The notes beneath the pieces are model-generated. The model searched no databases. It had not been told where the DNA came from and saw nothing but the letters and a program-made list of their open reading frames with translations. 64,000 nucleotides of DNA, taken from the NCBI GenBank assembly GCA_965261645.1, contig CBDHDJ010000004.1, positions 1,426,001-1,490,000 on the forward strand. Reading direction: 5' to 3'. Both the position numbers and the translations under genes were made by a program. This DNA comes from CBDHDJ01 sp965261645 (GTDB lineage: Bacteria; Pseudomonadota; Alphaproteobacteria; SHVV01). Positions 44,997-53,541 of this stretch are shown here, one piece after another; within the stretch, counting starts at the first letter, position 1; every line of letters starts with the position of its first letter.

Positions 44997-46703
44997 ATGA
45001 CCGATCAGCCCTGGCTCAGAAGCTATCCCAACGAGGTCGATTGGGGCGCCGCGATTCCGACCGGCCGGCTCGACTCGCTCCTCGATGATGCAGCCCAGCG
45101 TTACCCCAACAACCGGTTCATCGATTTCCTGGGCCGCTCGTATACCTACACCGAGATCGCCGATCAGGTGAACCGCGCCGCCGCCGGCTTCCAGGAGCTC
45201 GGCGTCGGCAAGGGCGTCAAGGTCGGCCTCTTCCTGCCCAACTGTCCGCATTTCATCACCGCCTATTACGGCATCCTCAAGGCCGGCGGCACCGTGGTGA
45301 ACTACAGCCCGCTCTACGCCGAGGAGGAGGTGCGCCACCAGGTCGAGGATTCCGAGACCGATTTCATGGTCACGCTCAGCCTTCAGGCGCTCTATCCCAA
45401 GGCCGCGGCGATGTTGCGCACGAGCCGCGTCAAGAAGCTCATCGTCGGCACGCTCCAGGAGGCACTGCCGTTTCCCAAGAACCTATTGTTTCCGCTGTTC
45501 AAGCGGAGCGAGATCGCGCGCGTGCCCAACGATACGCACCATCTATCGTTCCGCGAGCTGCTCCACGGCGATGCACCGCCCCAGCCGGTCGACATCGATC
45601 CCGCGACCGATGTGGCCGTGCTGCAATACACGGGCGGCACGACTGGGGTCTCCAAAGGCGCCATGCTCACCCACGCCAACCTCTACGCCAACACCCATCA
45701 GACCATGATCTGGTTCACCGACCTCGAGCCGGGCCAGGAGCGCATAATGGGCGTGCTGCCGTTCTTCCACGTCTTCGCCATGACTGTGGTGATGAACCTC
45801 TCGATCGCGGCGGGCGCCGAGATCGTCCTCCATCCCCGCTTCGAGCTCGATGCGGTGATGAAGGATATTGCGACCAAGAAACCCACTATCATGCCCGGCG
45901 TGCCGACGATGTACGCCGCCATCATCAATCATCCCGGAATCGCCAACTTCGATCTCACCTCGATCAAGGCCTGCCTCTCGGGCGGCGCGCCCCTGCCGCT
46001 TGACGTCAAGGAGCGCTTCGAGGCGCTGACGGGCTGCAAGCTGTTCGAGGGGTACGGGCTCACCGAGTGCGCCCCGGTGGCCACGTGCAACCCCATGTTC
46101 GGCCTCAACAAGGAGGGTTCCATCGGCCTGCCCGTGCCGGGCACGACGATCGAGATCACCGACCGGGACGATCCCAGCAAGCTCATGCCGGTGGGCGAGC
46201 CGGGCGAGATCCGCATCTCGGGCCCGCAGGTCATGGCGGGCTATCTGGGACGCCCTGAGGCCACGGCCGAAACCGTGATCGAGGGGCGGCTCCGGACCGG
46301 CGATGTCGGCTACATGGACGACGAGGGTCACACCTTCATCATCGACCGCATGAAGGACATCGTCTTCGTCGGCGGATTCAACGTGTACCCGCGCAACGTC
46401 GAGGAGGCGATCTACCGCCACCCGGCCGTCGAGGAGGTCACGGTGATCGGCATTCCGGACGACTACCAGGGTGAATCGGTCAAGGCTTTCGTCAAGATCA
46501 AGGCGGGCGAGGAGCTGAGAGAGGAGGCGCTGACCGATTTTCTCAAGGACAAGCTCGGCAAGCACGAGCTGCCCCGTTTCGTCGAGTTTCGCGATGCGCT
46601 GCCCAAGACCATGATCGGCAAGCTCTCGAAAAAGGAGCTCGTCGCCGAAGAGCAGGCGAAGTACGACGAGGCCAGGAAAGCGGCGGATCAACCGCCTGGC
46701 TGA
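44997..46703 (+). CDS. fadD: long-chain acyl-CoA synthetase
   Basis: The 568-residue AMP-forming ligase activates fatty acids with CoA and ATP. The phosphate-binding loop is YTGGTTGVSKGAMLTHANLY (about 209), the adenine-binding FEGYGLTECAPVATCNP follows at about 343, the hinge/aspartate region GDVGYMDDEGHTFIIDRMKD at about 435 and the C-terminal catalytic lysine in PKTMIGKLSKKEL. The N-terminus (WLRSYPNEVDWGAAIP) is typical of FadD. It lies between an acyl-CoA dehydrogenase and an alcohol-dehydrogenase-like gene on the same strand. Confidence 0.94.
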   Translation: MTDQPWLRSYPNEVDWGAAIPTGRLDSLLDDAAQRYPNNRFIDFLGRSYTYTEIADQVNRAAAGFQELGVGKGVKVGLFLPNCPHFITAYYGILKAGGTVVNYSPLYAEEEVRHQVEDSETDFMVTLSLQALYPKAAAMLRTSRVKKLIVGTLQEALPFPKNLLFPLFKRSEIARVPNDTHHLSFRELLHGDAPPQPVDIDPATDVAVLQYTGGTTGVSKGAMLTHANLYANTHQTMIWFTDLEPGQERIMGVLPFFHVFAMTVVMNLSIAAGAEIVLHPRFELDAVMKDIATKKPTIMPGVPTMYAAIINHPGIANFDLTSIKACLSGGAPLPLDVKERFEALTGCKLFEGYGLTECAPVATCNPMFGLNKEGSIGLPVPGTTIEITDRDDPSKLMPVGEPGEIRISGPQVMAGYLGRPEATAETVIEGRLRTGDVGYMDDEGHTFIIDRMKDIVFVGGFNVYPRNVEEAIYRHPAVEEVTVIGIPDDYQGESVKAFVKIKAGEELREEALTDFLKDKLGKHELPRFVEFRDALPKTMIGKLSKKELVAEEQAKYDEARKAADQPPG

Positions 46704-46746
46704 CGCGGCCACCCTGACATCCGCGACACCACGAGGTTAGCCAACC

Positions 46747-47709
46747 ATGCGCGCAATTGCCGTCGAACAACCCGGCGGGCCCGAGGCCCTCAAGTTCATG
46801 AATTACCCGGTGCCCGAATCCGAGCCCGGCTGGGTGGTCATCCGGGTGCGCGCGTTCGGGCTCAACCGCTCGGAGATGTTCACTCGCAAGGGGGAGTCCC
46901 CCGGAGTCCTGTTCCCCAAGGTGCTCGGGCTCGAGTGTGTGGGCCAGATCTACGCCGCGCCGCTCGGCGAATTCCCGCCGGGACACAAAGTCGCCGCCGC
47001 GACCGGCGGCATGGGCCGGGCCATCGACGGCAGCTACGCCGAGTTTGTCGCCGTGCCGGTCGAGTATGTCACGGCCCTTGAGACCGATCTCGACTGGCCG
47101 ACGCTGGCCGCGCTTCCCATCACCTACCTCACCGCGTGGGGCTCGCTGCACGAGGCGCTGGACGTCCAGTCCGGCCAATCGCTTCTCGTGCGCGGCGCCA
47201 CCTCGTCGGTCGGCATGGCGACGATCACGCTCGCCAAGGAGCTCGGGCTCGTGGTCCTGGCGACGACGCGGAACGAGACCAAGGCCGGCGCGCTCAGTGA
47301 CGCCGGGGCCGATCACGTGATTATCGACAAGGGCGAGATCGCGGGGAAGGTGCGCGAAATCGTGCCGGACGGCGTAGACCGCGCGCAGGACCTGGTGGGC
47401 ACGGCGGTACTCAAGGATACGCTCCGGGCCACGGCGCGCGGCGGCATCGTTTGCAACACCGGCAGCCTGGCCGATGAATGGACGTTCGGCGATGAGGGCC
47501 CGATGGACTGGATCCCCTCGACGGTGAAACTCACTACCTATATGGGGCCGTTCGATTTTGGCCAGCTCCAGGGCATCGTCGATGGCGTCGCCGAGGGCCG
47601 CTACCCGGCGCACATCCACAAGACTTTCACCTACGACGAGATTATCGAGGCCCATCGCTACCTCGACGGCAACGAGGCCATCGGCAAGCTCGTGGTGGTC
47701 TTGGAGTAG
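46747..47709 (+). CDS. zinc-independent quinone oxidoreductase / MDR family dehydrogenase
   Basis: A 320-residue medium-chain dehydrogenase/reductase. The GroES-like N-terminal part has VIRVRAFGLNRSEMFTRKGE and FPKVLGLECVGQI; the Rossmann part has SLLVRGATSSVGMATITLAK for NADPH. The cysteines that hold catalytic and structural zinc in alcohol dehydrogenases are missing, so it is of the quinone oxidoreductase type, reducing alpha,beta-unsaturated carbonyls. It follows fadD after 43 bases and may belong to that unit. Confidence 0.9.
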   Translation: MRAIAVEQPGGPEALKFMNYPVPESEPGWVVIRVRAFGLNRSEMFTRKGESPGVLFPKVLGLECVGQIYAAPLGEFPPGHKVAAATGGMGRAIDGSYAEFVAVPVEYVTALETDLDWPTLAALPITYLTAWGSLHEALDVQSGQSLLVRGATSSVGMATITLAKELGLVVLATTRNETKAGALSDAGADHVIIDKGEIAGKVREIVPDGVDRAQDLVGTAVLKDTLRATARGGIVCNTGSLADEWTFGDEGPMDWIPSTVKLTTYMGPFDFGQLQGIVDGVAEGRYPAHIHKTFTYDEIIEAHRYLDGNEAIGKLVVVLE

Positions 47710-47726
47710 CGTGTACTTACAAAATT

Positions 47727-47790
47727 GAGGGTCTGCTTTCGGCCGCATTGCAGACCGTTAGAGACCCGGCCACGGAGCGCCGGTCATGAG
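47727..47790 (+). repeat. dispersed repeat, copy 1
   Basis: The block begins GGGTCTGCTTTCGGCCGC, continues with ATTGCAGACCG and ends near CGGAGCGCCGGTCATGA. A second copy with about three quarters of bases identical over some 60 bases lies at 62929-62990, and a shorter version at 48704-48740. All lie in intergenic, lower-GC places. I read it as a dispersed intergenic repeat or the relic of a small mobile element. Confidence 0.5.
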
Positions 47791-47925
47791 CCAAAGCGGA
47801 CATGTCTTACATACACCTTGCCCCATCCCGAGCTGCCAAACCGGGATGAATGGACGCGCTATCGATTAATGCTCGACCATGTTACCGTCTTCGGCAGACG
47901 GCAGGAGTCATTTGGGATATCTCGG

Positions 47926-48585
47926 ATGAAACCGAAACCGCAGTGCCTGAAGAGCAGCACACTTTTAGCGATGGGGTTTCTGATGGTGATGGCGGCCTTG
48001 GGGCAATCGGCCCACGCTCTAGACGATGATGCGACGGAGTTCCGGCGCATTCCGACGCAGTTCATCGCGGCGTTGGGTGATCCGGGTGCGACCTCCGGGA
48101 GTGGCGCACAATTGTGGGGCCTGTGGCGTCTGGATCCGGGTCCGCGGGGGGTACGGCTGGCCAGCTATGAGCAATTGAAGGCCGCAGGTGGAGTAGCCCC
48201 GGCACAATGGAAATTCGACAGCACAGATTGGTGGCTGGAAGAAAACGGCTTGATCATGGAGCCGCCAGACTTCTCGGTCCCCGCCGGTAAATACGTCGTC
48301 ACAGGTAACCGCGAGGTGGTGAGCGTGCTGACCATTCATCCCGCAGACGAGGATGGTGCTCAGCACTGGGAGCTTGACGATGGCGCCACGCTTTATGATG
48401 TGACGCACTTGCGATGCCGCTCCGCGCGCTATACATCGACAAAGATTGATGGTTCGTGTTCGCCAGCCAACGCGCAGATGACTGCATTTCCAGTTACGCC
48501 AGGAGGCCCTCTGCCCCTAGTCGAGGGCTGCAACAAGCAAGACTATACAGTTCTCTTCGTGGTTGGTGTAGCTGTGGAAAACTGA
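47926..48585 (+). CDS. secreted protein of unknown function
   Basis: The 219-residue product has a signal peptide (MKPKPQCLKSSTLLAMGFLM, continuing VMAALGQSAHA, cleavage likely before LDDD). The mature part contains GDPGATSGSGAQLWGLWRLD, PGPRGVRL, APAQWKFDSTDWWLEENGLI, YVVTGNREVVSVLTIHP and YDVTHLRCRSARY. The aspartate/tryptophan-rich pattern and two late cysteines (one near RLCRSARY-like, one in VEGCNKQDY) recall a conserved but uncharacterised bacterial and eukaryotic family. The gene and its surroundings have lower GC and different codon use from the neighbours, which suggests transfer. The gene is flanked by dispersed repeats on both sides. Confidence 0.75.
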   Translation: MKPKPQCLKSSTLLAMGFLMVMAALGQSAHALDDDATEFRRIPTQFIAALGDPGATSGSGAQLWGLWRLDPGPRGVRLASYEQLKAAGGVAPAQWKFDSTDWWLEENGLIMEPPDFSVPAGKYVVTGNREVVSVLTIHPADEDGAQHWELDDGATLYDVTHLRCRSARYTSTKIDGSCSPANAQMTAFPVTPGGPLPLVEGCNKQDYTVLFVVGVAVEN

Positions 48586-48703
48586 TTGTCGCTGATTTGT
48601 GCTGCATGACGACAGCGCGCTTTACGATATTCTGAACCATCAAATTTGTCTGCGCGCAATGTCCGCTACTGGCTATACCCGGAAGTAACAGAAGTCCCGC
48701 TAG

Positions 48704-48740
48704 AGGTCTGCTTTCAGGCAATGAGCGGACACCGGTGCGG
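48704..48740 (+). repeat. dispersed repeat, short copy 2
   Basis: GAGGTCTGCTTTCAGGCAAT followed by GAGCGGACACC is a shortened relative of the blocks at 47727 and 62929. It lies downstream of the secreted-protein gene, so that gene is bracketed by two copies in the same direction. Confidence 0.35.
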
Positions 48741-48876
48741 CATTCAATCATCTAATTACGACGTCACTGATGAGAACACGACGTAGTGTGAAGCCGATCG
48801 CGCGGGCTTCGTTCGCTCACTCGCTCGCCGCCGCTTTCCTCAGCAGCCACTCCCGGAACGCCTTGATGCGGGGCCG

Positions 48877-49054
48877 TTGGCGTGGCTTCGGGAGGCCGTC
48901 GCGCTCCTGTCCCGGGGCGTTCTGGCGGCGTTCGAATCATTTCATCTGTGGCAGTGGCGCGCGCAGCAGCGGCGTCATTTGATGCGCCTCGATGATCGGA
49001 TGCTGAGCGACATCGGCCTATCACGGGCGGACGCGGCGGCGGAATATCGCAAAC
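48877..49054 (+). pseudogene. DUF1127 protein, broken by IS3 element
   Basis: The frame gives MAWLREAVALLSRGVLAAF then the DUF1127 core RRHLMRLDDRMLSDIGLSRA, DAAAEYRK. At 49055 it runs into the IS3 element. On the far side, taking out the element and one AAC gives AEYRKPSWRA and a stop at 50355-50357, the normal end of DUF1127 proteins. The only start I can see is TTG 48877; the frame is open further left but with no ATG or GTG. DUF1127 proteins are short RNA-binding regulators of phosphate and C/N metabolism in some alphaproteobacteria. The truncated product would end with IS-encoded residues. Confidence 0.78.
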
Positions 49055-49093
49055 TGACGTTGACCCCAAATCCCGGACCAGGTGTTTCTTCAC

Positions 49094-49996
49094 CTATGCG
49101 GCCTGAGCGATGGTCATATCCCTCCTGGCCTGTGCCGGCGTCCGGTAGGCGATGCTCGAGTGGCGCCGTCGTTGGTTATAGAAGATCTCGATGTACTCGA
49201 ATAGCGCAGCCCTGGCCTCGCGCCGGGTAGAAAACCGGGTACGGTGCACGAGTTCGGTCTTGAGCGACCCAAAGAAGCTCTCCATAGGGGCGTTGTCGAG
49301 GCAATTCCCCTTGCGGCTCATGGAGGCCTTGATGCCATGGAGGCGGAGCAGTTTGCGGTAGTCACCGCAGGCATATTGCACACCGCGGTCGGAATGGTGG
49401 ATCAGCCCCATGGGCAACCGGCGGTAGCGGATTGCCATCTTCAGCGCATCCTCGCACAGGACGCTCTTCAGCCGCTCGGACATCGACCAGCCGACGATCT
49501 CCATTGTGGCCAGATCCTTGACGGCGGCGAGGTAGAGCCAGCCTTCGTCGGTCGGGATGTAGGAGATGTCAGCGAGCCAGACCGCATCGGGCGTAGCGGC
49601 TTTGAAGTTGCGGTCGAGCAGATTGGGCGCGATCGCATGGGAGTGGCGGCTGTCGGTGGTGATCGGCACCTGCCGCCTGCCTCGCGGTGGACGAATGCCG
49701 TTCTCTCGCATGAGCTTGGCGACCGTGCGCTTCGAGATGCGAAAGCCGCGGACCTTCAACTCGGCATGGATCCGAGGCGCGCCGTAGCACCTCTTGCTCT
49801 GCTCGAAGATCTCCCGGATCTCTGACCCGACCCTGTCGCGCCGGGCAGCGCGTTCAGCTCTCTTTGGGGCCGCACGCCGCCGGGCGTGGAACCAGCTGTT
49901 AGCCACCCCCAGGACCCGGCACATGAACCGGGTGGCGTGCTCTGAAGCATGGGCGGCGATGAAAGCGTGCTTCGTCTTCATGTCTTCACCGCCCAT
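49094..49996 (-). CDS. IS3 family transposase OrfB (integrase core)
   Basis: 300 residues with an rve-type DDE core: D in VWLADISYIPT, D in LIHHSDRGVQYA and E in NAPMESFFGSLKTELVH, the D-D-35-E layout of IS3. The N-terminal part has a helix-turn-helix (YGAPRIHAELKVRGFRISKR). OrfB overlaps OrfA by 19 bases in the -1 frame; a run TTTTTTC in the overlap could serve as slip site to make the OrfAB fusion. Confidence 0.92.
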   Translation of the reverse strand: MGGEDMKTKHAFIAAHASEHATRFMCRVLGVANSWFHARRRAAPKRAERAARRDRVGSEIREIFEQSKRCYGAPRIHAELKVRGFRISKRTVAKLMRENGIRPPRGRRQVPITTDSRHSHAIAPNLLDRNFKAATPDAVWLADISYIPTDEGWLYLAAVKDLATMEIVGWSMSERLKSVLCEDALKMAIRYRRLPMGLIHHSDRGVQYACGDYRKLLRLHGIKASMSRKGNCLDNAPMESFFGSLKTELVHRTRFSTRREARAALFEYIEIFYNQRRRHSSIAYRTPAQARRDMTIAQAA

Positions 49997-50277
49997 TGAG
50001 CGAAAAAAGCCGAGGCTTTGCGTAGAACCTCAACCTCCTCCGTCAGCCGCTTGTTATCCCGGCGAAGCTGCACCAGTTCAGCGGCCTCGGCTTTCTGCGC
50101 CGCGGTCGCCGCGGCCGAGCCCGCGGCCTCAAGCTCGAGCCGCCAGGTCTTCAGCTGCGTTGGCGTGACGCCGAGCTCGGCAGCCACACTGCTATGCGTC
50201 GCACCCGGCTCCGACAGCCGGGCAACCGACTGTTCCTTGTATTCCGGCGAAAATCGCCGCCTCGTCTGCTTTGTCAT
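49978..50277 (-). CDS. IS3 family transposase OrfA
   Basis: The 99-residue protein starts MTKQTRRRFSPEYKEQSVAR, has the OrfA helix-turn-helix (SSVAAELGVTPTQLKTWRLE) and a leucine-zipper-like coiled coil (AAELVQLRRDNKRLTEEVEV). It binds the element's ends and, joined to OrfB by frameshifting, forms the active transposase. Confidence 0.9.
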   Translation of the reverse strand: MTKQTRRRFSPEYKEQSVARLSEPGATHSSVAAELGVTPTQLKTWRLELEAAGSAAATAAQKAEAAELVQLRRDNKRLTEEVEVLRKASAFFAQWAVKT

Positions 50278-50410
50278 CTCGTCCCTCCAGGTCGGTAGTT
50301 AATTTACCGCCTGGTCCGGGATCCGGGAGCAACGTCAAACCTTCTTGGCGCGCTTAAAGTTCGGCGCGCTGCGCCCGACTGGGCGATCGATCGACGCGCT
50401 GGTCTGAAGG

Positions 50411-53400
50411 CTACTCGGCGGGCGCGGTGGATTCGCGGTGCTCGGCTTCGAGCGCGCTCAGCCGGCGCGCGATAGTGCCGGAGGGCCGGGTGTAGGGGGC
50501 GAGCAACGCATAGAGCACCGGCACCACGAACAGGCTGAGCAGGGTGGCAAAGCTCACGCCGCCGATGATGACGATGCCGAGGGCCTGGCGCGACGCGGCC
50601 CCGGCGCCGCTCGAGAATGCCAGCGGCGTGGCGCCAAACGCGGTGGCGGTGGTCGTCATCAGGATCGGCCGGAGCCGGATGATGGCGGCCTCGCGCACCG
50701 CTCTCGGCACGTCCGCGCCGGCGTCGCGCAGCTGGTTGGCGAACTCGACGATGAGGATGCCGTTCTTGGCGACGAGCCCGATCAGCATGATCATGCCGAT
50801 CTGGGTATAGACGTTGATCGAGAGCCCGCTCAACATCATCGCGCCGAGCGCGCCGGTGATCGCCAGCGGCACCGAGAGCATGATGACCAGGGGATGGATG
50901 AAGCTTTCGAACTGCGCCGCGAGCACGAGAAACACGATCAACAGCGCGAAGCCGAAGATCATATAAAGGGAGCCCGTGGTCTCCTGATAGGTGCGCGAGA
51001 GCCCGCCATAGCTCACGCGCGCCTCGGGCGGCAGCTCCTCCGCCGCGATGCCCTCCATGTAGGCCAGCGCATCGCCGAGCGTGTAACCCGGCGCGAGCGA
51101 GGCGGAGACGGTGATGGCGCGCAGCCGGTCCTCGCGGCGGAGCTCGCGTGCGCCCGCCGCCTCGGTAAAGCGCACGAGATTGCTCAAGGGGATCATCTCC
51201 CCGCTGGTCTGGGAGCGCACGAAGATGTTGGAGATGTCGCTCTGCGATTCCCGGTCGCGGCGCCGGGCCTGCAGGATGACATCGAACCGCTCGCCGCGGT
51301 CGTCGTAGGTGGTGACGCGCCGCGAGCCCAGCATGGTCTCGAGGGTGCGCCCGACCTCGGCGATGGACACCCCGAGATCGGCGGCGCGGTTGCGGTCGAT
51401 CTCGACGCGCAGCTCGGGCCGGGTCTGGTCGTAATCGGAGTTGACGTTGAGCAGGCGCGGATTGCCGCGCGCCCGCGCCATCACGCGTTCGGCCCACTCC
51501 TCGAGCACCTCGTAGCTCGGCCCGCCCAGGATGAACTTCACCGGCGAGGACCACGAGCCGTGGCCTAGACTCGCCGGGTTGATGGCGAAGGCGCGCACGC
51601 CCGGCATCGCCAGCAGGGCAGGGAAGATCTCGCGCGTCACCGCCTGCTGCGCGATATCGCGCTCCTTCCAGTCTTTCATCTGCAGGATCAGGAAGGCGGA
51701 GTTGACCGCGCCCGGCCGGCCGAAGCCGGGCGCGATGATACTGAGCAGGCTGCGCGCATCGCCGCGCTCGATGATCGGCTGGAGCTGCTCCTCGATCACG
51801 CGCACCTGGGCGCGGGTGTAATCGAGGCTGGCGCCTTCCGGGGCGGTCACCGGAATGAAAATCACGCCGCGGTCCTCGATGGGCGCGAACTCCTTGGGCA
51901 GCGCGACGAACAGGTTGTAAGCGGCGGCTGATATGACGAGCGCCGCGGCGATAACCACGATCGGCATCTTGAGCGCGTGACCGATGAGGAACGCATAGCC
52001 CTGGTTCAGGCCATCGAACGCCGGTTGGGTAAGGCGATAGAGGGTGCTCTGCTGCTTGATCGGGCGCATCAGCTTGGAGCACATCATCGGCGTCAGCGAG
52101 AGTGCGGCGAACGTCGAAAACAGCACGGCGACGGCGACCGAGATGCCGAACTCGCGGAACAGCCGCCCGGTGCTGCCCTCCATGAACGAGATCGGCACGA
52201 ACACCGCGACCAGGGTGAGCGTCGTCGCGATGATGGCGAAGGCGATCTGGCGCGAGCCGCGAATCGAGGCGAGCAGCGGTGGCTGGCCCTGCTCGACGTG
52301 GCGATGGACGTTCTCGACCACCACGATGGCGTCGTCGACGACGAGGCCGATGGCGAGCACGAAGGCGAGCAGCGTCAAAACGTTGACCGAATAGCCCATG
52401 AACGCCAGCACGGTGAACGAGGCGATGATCGAGAGCGGGATCGCTATGGCCGGAATGGCCGTCGTGCGGAGCGAGCGCAGGAACACGAAGATCACGCCGA
52501 TCACCAGCACCAGCGCGATGCTGAGCGCGATGAACACCTCCTCGATGGAGCTACGGATGAAGACCGAGCGGTCGTAGCTCATCTTGAGCGACATGCCGGG
52601 CGGCAGCGTATCGTGCAGCGCCGCGACGACTTTGCGCACTCCGGCGGCAACCTCGAGGGTGTTGGCCTTGGACTGCTTGATCACGCCGATGCCGATGGAG
52701 ATTCGCCCGTCCGAGCGGAACTCGCTGCGGTCGTCCTCGGGCGCCACTTCGATTTTGGCGACCTCGCCGAGACGCACGAGATAATCGCCCCCCTGGTTGA
52801 CGACGATGTTGCGGAACTCCTCGGGTGTCGATAGCGCGTACTGGGTGCGGACGGTGAACTCGCGCTGCACCGACTCGAGCCGTCCCGAGGGCAGCTCGAC
52901 GTTCTGCCGACGGATGGCGTCTTCGACGTCCTCAACGGTAAGCCCGCGTGCCGCGAGGGCCTGGCGGAAAAGCCAGATGCGCATGGCGTAGCGCCGCTCG
53001 CCGTAGATGCGCGCCGAGGCGGCGCCGGGAACAACGGAAAAAGTATCGACGAGAAAACGGTTGGCGTAATCGCTGAGCTCGAGCGCATCGGCCCGGTCGC
53101 TCGACAGCCGGAGCCAGAGCACCGGGCGCGCGTCGGCCTCGGTCTTGGCGATGCGCGGCACGTCGGCCGCTTCAGGCAGCCGGTTGATGGCGCGCGCGAC
53201 CCGGTCGCGCACGTCGTTGGAGGCGCTGTCGATGTCGCGGTTCGCGGTGAACTCGATGCTGACGCTCGAGGATTCCTCGCGGCTCGTCGAGCTGATCGTC
53301 TTGATGCCCCCGATCCCGGCCACCGCCTCCTCGATGATCTGGGTGACCTGGGTTTCGATAATCTGCGCCGAGGCGCCGCGATAGACCGTAGTCACCGAGA

Positions 53401-53533
53401 CGATCGGCGCATCGATATCGGGATACTCCCGCACCGACAGCTGGGAGTAAGAGAACAAGCCGAACAGCACGAGCGCCGCGCTCATCACGGTGGCCAGCAC
53501 AGGCCGTTTGATCGAGATGTCGGATAGCACCAT
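50411..53533 (-). CDS. RND family efflux permease (AcrB/MdtBC-like)
   Basis: The 1,040-residue protein is the inner-membrane proton antiporter of a tripartite pump. The N-terminus (MVLSDISIKRPVLATVMSAA) and the twelve-helix layout with two large periplasmic loops are typical. The proton-relay aspartates lie in GLVVDDAIVVVENVHRH (about 398) and the lysine in LIGLVAKNGILIVEFANQLR (about 919). The adaptor gene lies directly upstream, with only eight bases between them. No outer-membrane channel gene is present in the window, so it must borrow one. The substrate is unknown. Confidence 0.95.
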   Translation of the reverse strand: MVLSDISIKRPVLATVMSAALVLFGLFSYSQLSVREYPDIDAPIVSVTTVYRGASAQIIETQVTQIIEEAVAGIGGIKTISSTSREESSSVSIEFTANRDIDSASNDVRDRVARAINRLPEAADVPRIAKTEADARPVLWLRLSSDRADALELSDYANRFLVDTFSVVPGAASARIYGERRYAMRIWLFRQALAARGLTVEDVEDAIRRQNVELPSGRLESVQREFTVRTQYALSTPEEFRNIVVNQGGDYLVRLGEVAKIEVAPEDDRSEFRSDGRISIGIGVIKQSKANTLEVAAGVRKVVAALHDTLPPGMSLKMSYDRSVFIRSSIEEVFIALSIALVLVIGVIFVFLRSLRTTAIPAIAIPLSIIASFTVLAFMGYSVNVLTLLAFVLAIGLVVDDAIVVVENVHRHVEQGQPPLLASIRGSRQIAFAIIATTLTLVAVFVPISFMEGSTGRLFREFGISVAVAVLFSTFAALSLTPMMCSKLMRPIKQQSTLYRLTQPAFDGLNQGYAFLIGHALKMPIVVIAAALVISAAAYNLFVALPKEFAPIEDRGVIFIPVTAPEGASLDYTRAQVRVIEEQLQPIIERGDARSLLSIIAPGFGRPGAVNSAFLILQMKDWKERDIAQQAVTREIFPALLAMPGVRAFAINPASLGHGSWSSPVKFILGGPSYEVLEEWAERVMARARGNPRLLNVNSDYDQTRPELRVEIDRNRAADLGVSIAEVGRTLETMLGSRRVTTYDDRGERFDVILQARRRDRESQSDISNIFVRSQTSGEMIPLSNLVRFTEAAGARELRREDRLRAITVSASLAPGYTLGDALAYMEGIAAEELPPEARVSYGGLSRTYQETTGSLYMIFGFALLIVFLVLAAQFESFIHPLVIMLSVPLAITGALGAMMLSGLSINVYTQIGMIMLIGLVAKNGILIVEFANQLRDAGADVPRAVREAAIIRLRPILMTTTATAFGATPLAFSSGAGAASRQALGIVIIGGVSFATLLSLFVVPVLYALLAPYTRPSGTIARRLSALEAEHRESTAPAE

Positions 53534-53541
53534 CGCTCGGA

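Larger units (their letters stand above)
49055..50337 (-). mobile_element. IS3 family insertion sequence
   Basis: The 1,283-base element has imperfect ends of about 30 bases: TGACGTTG... with ATCCCGGACCAGG shared on both sides. It is flanked by the 3-bp direct repeat AAC (49052-49054 and 50338-50340), the usual duplication size for IS3. It carries orfA and orfB on the minus strand and sits in the last codons of a DUF1127 gene. Confidence 0.9.
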
